Assembly (NCBI GenBank): GCA_028285625.1
Contig: JANQOX010000005.1
Location: 1 to 64,000, forward strand
DNA: 64,000 nt
Direction: 5' to 3'
Source of the DNA: Myxococcota bacterium
Lineage (GTDB): Bacteria; Myxococcota_A; UBA9160; UBA6930
This document shows positions 1 through 8,006 of this stretch, piece by piece. Position numbers and translations under genes: made by a program. The notes under the pieces were generated by a model. That model ran no database searches, was not told where the DNA came from, and was given only the letters and a program-made list of their open reading frames with translations. Every line of letters begins with the position of its first letter. The stretch's first letter is position 1.

Positions 1-67
1 GAGTTCACCCACCGGGGCGGGATGTAGACCCTCGGCGCGACGGACTTCGAGCCGGCTGCGCGGTGGT

Positions 68-535
68 ATGTTCGACGTCATGCCCGGCTTCGAAACGGTC
101 GACAGCCTGGAGATCGACGCGCCTGCGCAGACCCTCTTCGACGTCGTTCTCGACTACCCCCACATGCGCGACTGGTACCACCGGTACGAAGTCGACGTGA
201 TCGGGGGCGGCGACGTGGTCGAGGGCGCGCAGCTTCAGCACGTGCTCGCCGCCAGGGGTTCGCCCGTGAAGTCGCGGTTCACGCGCACCATCCAGCGCGT
301 CTCGCCACCGACGGAGATCGAGGAGGTCTACGACGGTGGCGATCTCGTCGGGAAGGGGCGCTGGGTCTTCGAGCCGCTCGGCGACGATCGAACGAAGGTC
401 TCCTTCCGCTGCGACGTGCGCTCGAACAGCCTGCTGATGCACATCGGCTTCCTGCTCGGTGGCGAACGCGGGCACAACATGGTCTACCAGGAGCTGCTGG
501 CGGCCCTGGCCGATCACGTCGCGAAGACCACTTAG
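68..535 (+). CDS. SRPBCC-fold protein (polyketide cyclase/START-like)
   Basis: A 155-residue protein with the usual SRPBCC layout: an N-terminal strand 'LEIDAPAQTLFDVVLDY' (residues 16-32) followed by a Trp-Tyr helix region, a beta-rich middle and a long closing helix. Members hold a hydrophobic ligand in a deep cavity and many act as cyclases, aromatases or lipid carriers; the ligand cannot be predicted here. No signal peptide, so probably cytosolic. ATG at 68 gives the longest frame; ATG at 80 is an alternative, and neither has a convincing ribosome-binding site. It stands alone, convergent with the next gene. Family assignment is good, function unknown. Confidence 0.8.
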   Translation: MFDVMPGFETVDSLEIDAPAQTLFDVVLDYPHMRDWYHRYEVDVIGGGDVVEGAQLQHVLAARGSPVKSRFTRTIQRVSPPTEIEEVYDGGDLVGKGRWVFEPLGDDRTKVSFRCDVRSNSLLMHIGFLLGGERGHNMVYQELLAALADHVAKTT

Positions 536-619
536 CGAGATCGCCTCGTGCCGTGCGGGACGATCCTGCTGCCGGACCGGTGTCGAGCGCCCGGGCCAGC
601 AGGGCGGGTCGGAGTCTGC

Positions 620-970
620 TCAGATGTCCCCGAACTTCCGGGTGAACGTGAAGCGGGCGGGCTGGTTCACCAGCGTCTCCGTCATCACCGCGACCTGGCC
701 GCTTCCGGCGGCGAAGGGAAGCGCGACGACGTAGGCCGCCGAGCCGACCACGAGGCTGACCAGCCCGAGAGGGCGCATCACGAGCAGATCCGCGGCGACG
801 CCGATGAAGTCGGGGTTGGTCGGGCCTCCCCCGAAGCTCGCCCGCGCGGGCGCCGCGAAACCCAGCACGAGCGTCAGCACCACGGCGAACGCGATCGTGC
901 GCGAAGTCCGCTCAGGGACTGTGGTCGTTCTCGAGTCCCCGCTGGCATGGGTCGATCGCCTCGTGCGCAT
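620..970 (-). CDS. small membrane protein, resembles 'multidrug transporter'-named family
   Basis: A 116-residue protein. After an Arg/Thr-rich N terminus comes a signal-like segment (about residues 26-44, ending 'APARA'), then a conserved-looking 'DLLVMRPLGL' stretch leading into a second hydrophobic segment (about 66-90), and a tail rich in Phe/Arg. Small proteins of this layout, often named multidrug transporter without proof, are common in proteobacteria. The start is firm: AGGAGG lies 7 bases upstream of the ATG at 970. It is probably secreted or inner-membrane anchored. Real gene, function unknown. Confidence 0.75.
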   Translation of the reverse strand: MRTRRSTHASGDSRTTTVPERTSRTIAFAVVLTLVLGFAAPARASFGGGPTNPDFIGVAADLLVMRPLGLVSLVVGSAAYVVALPFAAGSGQVAVMTETLVNQPARFTFTRKFGDI

Positions 971-1018
971 TGCCTTCCTCCTCCTCGGTCAGGTCCCGAT
1001 GGTAGACCACGCCGGGCT

Positions 1019-1897
1019 TCAGTCCCGGAGCCGCCTCATCGATCCGACCAGGAGGGCCCAGCCGAGCCACGTGAGGGTGATGGGCTCCGGGATCTCGCGG
1101 AAGATGAGGCTCACGCGCTGGCTCTCCGTGAACCCGCGATCCCGCAGGGACTCACCGGTGCGGAAGTTCTCCGGCCCGGCGATCTCGAGGTGGGCCTGGA
1201 GGGAGAAGCGCAGCTGCTTTCCCGCGTAGTCCGAGAGATCGACCTCTTCGAGCTGGACGCGTTCGGAGAGCGAGAGCAGGGTGTCGCCGGTGGAGAGGTC
1301 CACGATCTCGAACAGGCCCTCGTTGGTGATCCCGTAGATGCTGCCCGAGTCGATCATGGACACGCGGACGAGGAAGGTCGCGGTCGGCACCGTGATGTCG
1401 AAGGAGTCGTCGAGCATCAGCGATGCGGATGCCGAGGGGTGGTCGGGCTCATCCGATCGCGAATCCCGGATCACTGCCGACCCGCCCATCGATCCGGTGA
1501 GGAAGGTGCCCCGTCCATGGATCCGCCGTATGTCGCGCGAGGCGCGCAGAAAGGTGAGGTTGCCGCCCGCGTTCGCGTTGACCCGGTTCGCCCCGGGCCC
1601 GACCGAGACCTCGACGAACGACCGCGTGCCCGTGGGGATCTCCGTGGACTGGTTCCCGATCAGTCGGTTCTCGGCCCCGCAGGGGTCCGTCGTGACGGAG
1701 CCGGTCCCGACCCGGACCCTGCAGGTGTCCCCGCCGCCGATCCCGGACCCGAGCTCGGCATGAGCGATGTGGTTCACGGCCACCTGGTCGAGTGAGAAGC
1801 CGACCGCCAGGGCGACGTGGGGGACGAGGAGGATCACGCCCAGGGCGATGAGGCAGGCTCGCAGGCTTCGTCGCGGCTCGCTGAATCGACTCGTCAT
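1019..1897 (-). CDS. PEP-CTERM sorting domain protein
   Basis: A 292-residue secreted protein. Residues 1-31 form a signal peptide (Arg-rich start, hydrophobic core, 'HVALA'). The body is beta-rich with no catalytic motif I recognise. The last 24 residues contain the three parts of a PEP-CTERM signal: 'IPEP', a hydrophobic helix and a closing Arg-rich run 'MRRLRD'. By family knowledge the tail is cut by an exosortase during export to the outer surface. I chose the ATG at 1897, not the frame opening at 2110, because the signal peptide begins there and a GAGAGG-type ribosome-binding site sits just upstream. No exosortase gene is present in the window. Confidence 0.82.
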   Translation of the reverse strand: MTSRFSEPRRSLRACLIALGVILLVPHVALAVGFSLDQVAVNHIAHAELGSGIGGGDTCRVRVGTGSVTTDPCGAENRLIGNQSTEIPTGTRSFVEVSVGPGANRVNANAGGNLTFLRASRDIRRIHGRGTFLTGSMGGSAVIRDSRSDEPDHPSASASLMLDDSFDITVPTATFLVRVSMIDSGSIYGITNEGLFEIVDLSTGDTLLSLSERVQLEEVDLSDYAGKQLRFSLQAHLEIAGPENFRTGESLRDRGFTESQRVSLIFREIPEPITLTWLGWALLVGSMRRLRD

Positions 1898-2108
1898 CGG
1901 AGCGCCTCTCTCGGGCCCTGGGCGGTGTGGGCTCGCCTGAATCCGTGGCCCCTTCGCACCCTCCGAAGGTTGTGGTCCCGTTGGGCGGTTCGTGTCAGCC
2001 GGAGCGCTCTTGCAGGGGGGCTCTGGCTTGGAATCCACTCGTCGGGGAACCAACCGGTCACGGCCGGCACTTCGCCAGGGCACCAGCATGAAGAGGACGG
2101 GAGGAGCC

Positions 2109-2843
2109 ATGGAGGCAACGCGATCGGCCGGCGTCCGGTCCCCGGCCGACGGGACGATGGGTGGATCGAAGCTCCTCCGCGCCGCTGGCCTGCTTGCCGT
2201 CGCAGGCGGAATCGCGAACGCGGTGTCCGACTACATGCTCCAAGGGGGGCTCAAGCCAGGGCCGGGCGTCAACACCTACTTGCAGCTCGCCGAGGCGCCG
2301 TACGACCAGGTCTTCCTCGGGAGCATCATCGGCAACGCTGCGATCCCCCTCTGGCTGCTCGGCTTTTGGCCGGTCTACGTCGCTCTGCGGCCCGCCGGCC
2401 GGAACCTCGCGCTCCCGCCCGTCCTCCTGCTCGCATACGCGTTCTCGATCTTTCCCGGCTACCACGGGTCGTACGCGCTCTATGCGGCCGGCTTCCAGGC
2501 GCAGGCGGCCGCGCCAGCTGAGCTCGCGGGGACGCTCGCGACGATGGTCGAGCGCATGCACGCCTACCACGAGGCGGTTCTCCTCCCGATCTCCTTCACC
2601 GTGCCGATCGGGTCGCTTTGGTTCGCGGCCGTCGTGCTCTTCCGCGAGACCCACTACCCCCGGTGGGTGGCGATCCTGTCACCGATCATCGCCCCGTTGA
2701 CGCAGCCCCTCGCCGAGATGCTGCCCGCACCGATCGGTGCCTACATCCGCCCGGCCTGGGGCACCACGATCTTCACGCTGCTCTTCCTGGTGACGACCCT
2801 CGTGGTCTGGAACGTCTCGCTCGAGCGCGAGGAGCATCGCTAG
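2109..2843 (+). CDS. DUF6796 family multi-pass membrane protein
   Basis: A 244-residue integral membrane protein with about six hydrophobic segments. The segments around 'GGIANAVSDYMLQGG', 'GNAAIPLWLLGFWPVY' and 'FSIFPGYHGSYALYA' match what I recall of the uncharacterised DUF6796 family. No enzymatic motif is evident, although His and Glu residues in 'MHAYHEAVLLP' fall within the membrane part. Start ATG at 2109 is set by GGGAGGAG directly upstream; ATG at 2088 lacks one. Divergent from the PEP-CTERM gene across about 210 bases that presumably hold both promoters. Function unknown. Confidence 0.8.
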   Translation: MEATRSAGVRSPADGTMGGSKLLRAAGLLAVAGGIANAVSDYMLQGGLKPGPGVNTYLQLAEAPYDQVFLGSIIGNAAIPLWLLGFWPVYVALRPAGRNLALPPVLLLAYAFSIFPGYHGSYALYAAGFQAQAAAPAELAGTLATMVERMHAYHEAVLLPISFTVPIGSLWFAAVVLFRETHYPRWVAILSPIIAPLTQPLAEMLPAPIGAYIRPAWGTTIFTLLFLVTTLVVWNVSLEREEHR

Positions 2844-2902
2844 TCGTCGCAGGGATCGTGGTCGTGATCGCCGGCCGCAACTCTTCGGCTCGACGAGCCC
2901 GC

Positions 2903-3382
2903 TCAGGACAGCGCTCGAACTCGCCCGGCGAGCGCTTCGTTCATCGCCTGGAACGCTCGCCGCGTGAACCCGCGCATCTCTTCGTCCATCTTCTCGGCGA
3001 GGCGGCCGCGGAACTCTTCGAAGTGGTCGAAGCGGATCCGTGTCGCGTCGACGGGCTGGATCTCGAAGACGTGATCGGTGTCGAGGAGGCCGCCCTCGCC
3101 GGCGCGTCCCCGCCAGTGGAGGACGCGCCCGGGCTCCGCCCTCACCACCGTCGGCTCGACGACGAGCGGCTCGGGCCAGTTCTCCTGGGAGATCGTCACG
3201 CGCAAGGTGCCGCCGGGCGCGAGCTCACCTTCGAGTGCGAGGACGTACGGGTTCCACTCGGGGTAGCGCGCGAGATCCGACAGCACGCCCCACGTCGCCT
3301 CGGCGCTGCCCTCGATCTCGAGGGCGTGCCGGATCACGAAGCGCGGCGGATCGGGGTGGGGCGCAGCCGGCTCGCCGCTCAC
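2903..3382 (-). CDS. SRPBCC domain protein coupled to a PhyH oxygenase
   Basis: A 159-residue SRPBCC protein: residues about 18-35 ('HALEIEGSAEATWGVLSD') give the first strand and helix, followed by 'YPEWNPYV', a signature of the polyketide-cyclase-2/AHSA1-like branch, and a C-terminal helix. It starts with GTG at 3382, overlapping the stop of the upstream dioxygenase (GTGA overlap), so the two are translationally coupled. The pairing suggests the SRPBCC protein carries or processes the substrate or product of that oxygenase; this is an inference from context only. No signal peptide. Confidence 0.82.
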   Translation of the reverse strand: MSGEPAAPHPDPPRFVIRHALEIEGSAEATWGVLSDLARYPEWNPYVLALEGELAPGGTLRVTISQENWPEPLVVEPTVVRAEPGRVLHWRGRAGEGGLLDTDHVFEIQPVDATRIRFDHFEEFRGRLAEKMDEEMRGFTRRAFQAMNEALAGRVRALS

Positions 3383-4173
3383 GCGGGATCTCCAGCGGCA
3401 GGGGCCGCCTCGCCCGGGTCGGGCAGGGGCATCCAGTCGTTGACGGGCGACGGCTTCTTCGATCGGTCGAGCGTCCCGTGGGCCGCCAGGTGGTAGACCA
3501 TGGCGGCGCGCAGGCCATCGCTCTCGTTGTCCTTCGAGCGGTGCATCAGGTGGCTGTGGAAGACGAGCAGGTCGCCGGGCGCCATCGTGACGGGGCGCTC
3601 GTCGGCGAAGTCGTGGTCGACGATCTCCACGTAGCCGACGTTCGCGTTCGGCCGGCGGTCGGGGACGTGCTCGTGGATCGGCTTCTTGTGGGATCCGGGC
3701 AGGACCCACAGGCATCCGTTCTCGAGGGTCGCCTCGGTGACGGCGAGCCACAGCCCCACCTGGGGCGCGCGGTCGAAGGGAAAGTAGAAGGAGTCCTGGT
3801 GCCAGGGCTGTCCCCAGGCCGCCGGGTTCTTGAAGATGAACTGGGAGAGGAAGCAGTCGATCCTCGGGCCCAGGAGCGCGCGACCGATCTCGAGGACGCC
3901 CTGCGACACGATGAAGTCGCGGAAGGGGCCGTCCCGGTGGAGCCGGAAGATCTTCGAGACCCGCTGCTCGGCGTCGGCCGCGGTGTCGATCGTGCCGGCC
4001 AGGTTCTGCTCGGGGGCCACGATGAAGCCGTCGTGGACGATCTGCCCGCCGGCGCCGCGGCTGATCCCGATCACCCGGTCGAGCATGGCGTGGCCGACCG
4101 CGGGATCCGCGAAGCCCCGGACGAGGAAGAAGCCTTCTTCCTCCCACTGCTTCCACTGCATCGCGTCGAGCAA
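3379..4173 (-). CDS. phytanoyl-CoA dioxygenase family protein (Fe(II)/2-oxoglutarate)
   Basis: A 264-residue PhyH-type oxygenase. The iron-binding facial triad is visible as H125-x-D127 ('PWHQDSF') and H211 ('LMHRSKDN'), with R222 as the likely 2-oxoglutarate salt-bridge residue. Members hydroxylate lipids, acyl-CoAs or secondary metabolites; the substrate here is unknown. Start: TTG at 4173 is preferred because AGGAGG lies 7 bases upstream, whereas the ATG at 4161 is about 19 bases from it. The gene follows a decayed reading frame (4211-4445) and overlaps the SRPBCC gene downstream. A second PhyH gene is divergent at 4593. Confidence 0.88.
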   Translation of the reverse strand: MLDAMQWKQWEEEGFFLVRGFADPAVGHAMLDRVIGISRGAGGQIVHDGFIVAPEQNLAGTIDTAADAEQRVSKIFRLHRDGPFRDFIVSQGVLEIGRALLGPRIDCFLSQFIFKNPAAWGQPWHQDSFYFPFDRAPQVGLWLAVTEATLENGCLWVLPGSHKKPIHEHVPDRRPNANVGYVEIVDHDFADERPVTMAPGDLLVFHSHLMHRSKDNESDGLRAAMVYHLAAHGTLDRSKKPSPVNDWMPLPDPGEAAPAAGDPA

Positions 4174-4210
4174 CTGCGCTTCCTCCTTCCGTTCGATAGC
4201 CGCCGCGCGT

Positions 4211-4445
4211 TCACTTCGAAGATCCCGAGTAGCCGGTGACTCTCGCCACCTCCTCGAAGAACGCCTGCTTCTCGGGCGTCGAGAGGCCCCAGTTCACCGG
4301 CGGTGACTGGTAGCCGTCCCGGTAGCTGGACCATGCGCGTGTTGTAGAGCAGGCCTTCTACGGATTGCCCCTCGAACGCTCGCCCAGCGTAGGTCGGCAC
4401 CCCGTCGATCAGGAACTGCTCGCCGGAGATCGCCACCTCCGCCAC
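4211..4445 (-). pseudogene. internally deleted gene remnant (secreted-hydrolase-like or DUF4038-like family)
   Basis: A convincing gene start (GTG at 4445 with GAGAGGAGG 6 bases upstream) encodes about 40 residues, 'EQFLIDGVPTYAGRAFEG' then 'EGLLYNTRMVQ', which read like the N terminus of a roughly 400-residue protein. Within a few bases the sequence shifts to the +1 frame and reads 'YRDGYQSPPVNWGLSTPEK' and 'AFFEEVARVTGYSG', ending at a TGA at 4211-4213, which reads like the C terminus of the same kind of protein. The middle appears lost. That these are two ends of one family is from memory of related glycosidase-like proteins and needs an alignment. It sits directly upstream of the dioxygenase gene. 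Confidence 0.6.
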
Positions 4446-4592
4446 GCGTCCTCCTCTCTTGCTCCGCGGGCCCCGATCCCGCCCGGGGGGCACGCCGTTC
4501 GGGTCCAATTGAACCCCATCCGCGGCAGTGGGGTAAACAAGAGGGGGCTGGGGGCGCGCAGGCGCCCGGCCGAGCGACGAGAGAGGATCGGC

Positions 4593-5339
4593 GTGAGCGA
4601 TCGGACGACGCAGACGGGGCTGCAGAAAAGTGGGAGCCAATCCGTGGCAGACGCCTTCCTCGAGCAGGGCTTCGCCCGGATCGAGAGGCTCGTCGCGACC
4701 GCGGCGCTCGAAGAGCTACGCCACGACTACGACGCCATCCTGCGCCGCGAGGTCGACGTGCCCGGCGACCGCTACCTGGGAGGCCTGATCCGCCAGGTCA
4801 TGAACCCGCATCAGGTGTCGGAGGTCTTCCGCGACAACGCTGCGCTGCGCTCGGCGATCGAGGTGGCGAGGGAGATCTTCGAGGGCGGCAAGCCGACCCG
4901 TCTCTTCGACATGTTGATCTACAAGGGGCCGGGCTGCCCTGACGAGACGCCCTGGCACCAGGACCTGTCCTACGCCGCCATGCCGTTCCTGGGGGCGGGG
5001 GCCCGGAGCAGCGGTCGCGCCTTGCTGCAGTTCTGGATCGCCCTGGACGACGTCGACGAAGAAACGGGTTGCATGACCTTCGTCCCCGGTGTCTATCGCG
5101 ACCCCTTGCTGCCCCACCACGTGGCCGCAGGCGACCCCGCCGAGGAGCACCGGCTGTTGGGCATCACGGATCCAGAGCGGAATCTGCCCCTGCGTGATGC
5201 CGTGGCCTGCCCGCTTCCGGCAGGCGGCGCCACCGTCCACGCCTACAACACGCCCCACTACACGGGCCCCAACCGGAGCCGCACGCGCGCGCGACGCGCA
5301 TACATCGTCAACCTGGTAGACGGCGCGAAGCGCGCGTAG
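4593..5339 (+). CDS. phytanoyl-CoA dioxygenase family protein
   Basis: A 248-residue PhyH-type Fe(II)/2-oxoglutarate oxygenase. The HxD pair is H122-x-D124 in 'TPWHQDLSY', and the distal ligand is probably H222 in 'NTPHYTGPN', followed by Arg residues that could hold 2-oxoglutarate. Acidic 'LDDVDEETGCM' between them is typical of the family. The GTG start at 4593 is chosen because GAGAGG lies just upstream and the residues before it are low-complexity Arg/Pro. It is divergent from the decayed gene and the other PhyH gene, sharing a promoter region of about 150 bases, and is not closely similar to that paralogue outside the motifs. Substrate unknown. Confidence 0.88.
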   Translation: MSDRTTQTGLQKSGSQSVADAFLEQGFARIERLVATAALEELRHDYDAILRREVDVPGDRYLGGLIRQVMNPHQVSEVFRDNAALRSAIEVAREIFEGGKPTRLFDMLIYKGPGCPDETPWHQDLSYAAMPFLGAGARSSGRALLQFWIALDDVDEETGCMTFVPGVYRDPLLPHHVAAGDPAEEHRLLGITDPERNLPLRDAVACPLPAGGATVHAYNTPHYTGPNRSRTRARRAYIVNLVDGAKRA

Positions 5340-5382
5340 CTGCACGGGGTCGCACGAGCATCTCGCCGAGCCCGTCGGCTGC

Positions 5383-6549
5383 CTAGCGTCGCGGGTGCGG
5401 CCCGCGGTGCGGAAGGGGCCCGCGCAGATGCAGCCAGGAGTAGTCCCCCCCAGCGTCCAGTACCTGAACGGTGCGTCCGCTCGGATCGATGCGGAAGGCG
5501 TTGTGGCTACGGCCGCCGAGCACGTAGAGGTTGTCCGACGCGTCGATGGCCAGCCCCGTCGGAAACTGGAGGGGGTGGGTGCCGTCTCCGTAGCCGTCCA
5601 GGACCTTGTGGAGGCTCCCGCCGGGTCCGATCCGGTACACCTCGTTGCGGTAGGACGAGGCGACGAAGACGCGGGCGGCCGAGTCGACGACGAGGCCTGT
5701 CAGGGACTCGAAGGAGATGCCGCTCTGCCAACCGATGATCTGCTTCGGCTCGCCCGTCGGTGCGATGCGAAGGACGCCTGATCGCGCCCCGACATAGACG
5801 TTGGCCGCCGAGTCCGTCGCCAGGAGGGTGGGGCGGAACGCGAGCGGGCGGTTCGAGGGTCCATCCGCGACGACCTCCCGGATCGCACCCGTCGGCGAGA
5901 CCCGGAAGACGTTGTTGCTGGCCTCGCAGGCCACCGAGACCCTGCGCTTCCGGTCGATCACGATGTCGGCAGGGCGGTGACACGGGCTCACGCCGTCGCC
6001 GCGGCTGCCGAGGATCCGGGTGACGGTGCCGCCGGGGGTGATCCTGAAGACGTTCTCGCTCCCCGAGCCGACGACGTAGAGGTCGCGAGTGACGGGGTCC
6101 GAGGCGATTCCGGTCGGCTCGCGGAGGGCGTTTCCCCGGCCGTCTCCCGAGGCGCGGATCACCTCGACGACGGGCTTCGGGAAGATGCGCAGGGCGTTGT
6201 CCGTCTTCGACGCCGTGACGTAGACGCCGCCATCCGATCCGACCGCGATTCCCCGAAGGCCTGCGACCGCGTGGCCGAGGCCCTCGTCGTGGAGGTCGAA
6301 GATCTCCCGAACGGCGCCGCTGGGAGCGACGTGGAAGACGTTGCCGCTCTCCGCTCCCAGGACATAGACGTTGCCCCCCCGGTCGACGGTGAGGTCTCTG
6401 GGCGCGGCGAGGGGGTTGAGGGGCGTCAGGATCTCGGAGACCTGGGCCCAGGCGGGATTCCAGGCGAGGGCTGGCAGAAGCGCGAGGGCGAGCAGGGTGC
6501 AGCGCCAAGATCGACGACGCGCCGCCGCCGTCTCCAAGCCGTTGCGCAT
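5383..6549 (-). CDS. secreted NHL/SMP-30-like beta-propeller protein
   Basis: A 388-residue exported protein. A signal peptide spans about residues 1-36 (twin Arg 'ARRRSWR', hydrophobic core, 'AWAQ'). The mature part is built of about seven repeats of 'N-V/A-[FY]-R-I/V-x-P-x-G', each roughly 45 residues apart, alternating with 'VDxxxNVYV' strands, as in NHL or SMP-30 type propellers. No catalytic metal ligands were identified with certainty. Propellers of this kind usually serve as binding scaffolds or lactonases. Convergent with the PhyH gene; about 500 bases without a gene lie upstream. Confidence 0.8.
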   Translation of the reverse strand: MRNGLETAAARRRSWRCTLLALALLPALAWNPAWAQVSEILTPLNPLAAPRDLTVDRGGNVYVLGAESGNVFHVAPSGAVREIFDLHDEGLGHAVAGLRGIAVGSDGGVYVTASKTDNALRIFPKPVVEVIRASGDGRGNALREPTGIASDPVTRDLYVVGSGSENVFRITPGGTVTRILGSRGDGVSPCHRPADIVIDRKRRVSVACEASNNVFRVSPTGAIREVVADGPSNRPLAFRPTLLATDSAANVYVGARSGVLRIAPTGEPKQIIGWQSGISFESLTGLVVDSAARVFVASSYRNEVYRIGPGGSLHKVLDGYGDGTHPLQFPTGLAIDASDNLYVLGGRSHNAFRIDPSGRTVQVLDAGGDYSWLHLRGPLPHRGPHPRR

Positions 6550-7051
6550 CCAGACCCCCCAGGATGAGCCGCAGCTCGTCCGATCCCCCCAATGCTTCGT
6601 CCAGAGTGTACCCGGCCCCGTTTGGGCGAGATCATCGCGAGGGCCGAAGCGGCGGCGACCGGAACCGAGCGGTTTGCCGCGGCACTGCCCTCATGAGACG
6701 GCTCATGCTCCGAGCCGACAGGAGGGCTGCGTGCGCGATCGCTCGACGGGCCATGCTCGCCGCCTGGCGAACCTCGGCAGCAGAGTCGAAGGGCATTGGT
6801 TGGGGCACAACCAAAGGGAAAAGGCGTTCCGTTCCCTTGGGAACCGGTCTTCACCCCCGGCTGACCTCGCGTCGATGACATCTCCACAAACCCGTGATTC
6901 TTCTGGGATCATCGCCGAGAGCGACGCCCCCCGGTGAGCAGGCTCCAGACTTGCATGCTCCGCTCGGCAATGGGAGGCGGGCTGTCGTGCCGGTCTCCTC
7001 GCTCATGCGGAGAGGGAGTCCCTGGCGATCTCCTCTGTCGCGGAGGAGACA
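6550..7051. other. 502-base intergenic region
   Basis: Divergent region between the propeller gene and the PEP-CTERM SUMF1-like gene. No frame here has a plausible protein or ribosome-binding site. It holds two closely spaced inverted repeats (listed separately) and, just before the gene at 7052, a GGAGGAG ribosome-binding site. No clear sigma-70 or sigma-54 promoter was recognised. Confidence 0.5.
6796..6844. promoter_or_regulatory. two tandem inverted repeats
   Basis: TTGGTTG-N5-CAACCAA at 6796-6814 is followed by GTTCCC-TT-GGGAAC at 6831-6844. Both are perfect. They lie in the long divergent intergenic region, about 250 bases upstream of the minus-strand gene and 210 bases upstream of the plus-strand gene, so they may be operators or RNA hairpins. 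No run of T follows, which argues against intrinsic terminators. Confidence 0.35.
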
Positions 7052-7981
7052 ATGCGAACTCTGCTGCTCGCCGGGTTCTGTGCGCTACTGGGCGCGGGCT
7101 CGGCCCACGCCGTCCGCATCGCCGACCCGGGCAACCCTGCCGACCCGGCGACCGGGTCGCTCTACGGAGCGGTGAACCACACCTACGACATCGGCAAGAG
7201 CGAGGTGACCAACGCCCAATACACCGAGTTCCTCAACGCCAAGGCGGCCTCCGACCCGCTGGCTCTGTACAGCGCGGCCATGGCCGGGGGCTTCGGGGGC
7301 ATCACGCAGAGCGGTGTCTCCGGGAGCTTCACCTACGCCACCGTCGGCGGGCGTGCGAACAACCCCGTCAATTTCGTCTCCTGGTTCGACGCCATCCGCT
7401 ATGCCAACTGGCTCCACAACGGCAAGGGTGGAGGCGACACCGAGACCGGTTCTTACACCCTCCTCGGCGGAACCCCGGTCCCAAGCAACGGCGCGACGAT
7501 CACCCGCAATCCTGGGGCCACCTTCGTGCTTCCCAGCGAGGACGAGTGGTACAAGGCTGCCTACTACGACGCCGTCTCCTCGAGCTACAACCCGTATCCG
7601 TTCGCGGACGGCTTCAACGGGGTCGCCTGCGAGGTACCCGCTGGAACCACGACCCACTCTGCGAACTGCGACTTCGCCGTCGGCAACACCACCGACGTGG
7701 GGGCCTACACCACTTCGCCGAGCGCCTATGGCACGGTCGACCAGGGCGGCAACCTCTTCGAGTGGAACGAGGCCCTCATCGGCTCGTTCCGGGGCGTCCG
7801 CGGCGGCAACTGGAGCAACATTCCGGGGAGCCTGGCGGCGTCGTTCCGGGGCAGCCTGCACTCGAACACCGAGGCCTGGGACATCGGCTTTCGCGTCGCA
7901 AGCGTCCCAGAGCCCGGCACGGGGCTGCTCTTGGTGGCAGGCCTGCTGGGACTCGCAGGCTGGCGCACGGGGCGCGCCTAA
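7052..7981 (+). CDS. PEP-CTERM protein with SUMF1/formylglycine-generating-enzyme-like domain
   Basis: A 309-residue exported protein. Residues 1-20 are a signal peptide. Residues about 40-285 show the SUMF1 (FGE-sulfatase) fold markers: 'KSEVTNAQYTEFLNA', 'PVNFVSWFDAIRYANWL', 'LPSEDEWYKAAYYD', 'GTVDQGGNLFEWNE' and 'RGVRGGNW'. In true FGEs the last motif is followed by the copper-binding Cys pair; here the stretch 'SNIPGSLAASFRG' has none, so formylglycine-forming activity is unlikely. The C terminus 'VPEPGTGLLLV' plus hydrophobic helix and Arg residues is a PEP-CTERM sorting signal. Start ATG follows GGAGGAG. A sulfatase with the FGE target motif lies nearby but on the other strand. Confidence 0.88.
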   Translation: MRTLLLAGFCALLGAGSAHAVRIADPGNPADPATGSLYGAVNHTYDIGKSEVTNAQYTEFLNAKAASDPLALYSAAMAGGFGGITQSGVSGSFTYATVGGRANNPVNFVSWFDAIRYANWLHNGKGGGDTETGSYTLLGGTPVPSNGATITRNPGATFVLPSEDEWYKAAYYDAVSSSYNPYPFADGFNGVACEVPAGTTTHSANCDFAVGNTTDVGAYTTSPSAYGTVDQGGNLFEWNEALIGSFRGVRGGNWSNIPGSLAASFRGSLHSNTEAWDIGFRVASVPEPGTGLLLVAGLLGLAGWRTGRA

Positions 7982-8006
7982 CCTCCGCGTCCGTACGCCG
8001 CGCGAC

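Noticed and set aside
2903..4156. A single minus-strand protein of 417 residues fusing the dioxygenase region with the SRPBCC domain.
   Set aside because: The first 260 codons are out of frame with the PhyH motifs. The true arrangement is two genes overlapping by GTGA at 3379-3382.
4071..4640. An intact 189-residue protein on the minus strand.
   Set aside because: Its start lies outside the likely GTG start, and its C-terminal third runs into the dioxygenase gene out of frame. It is better explained by a decayed gene (4211-4445).
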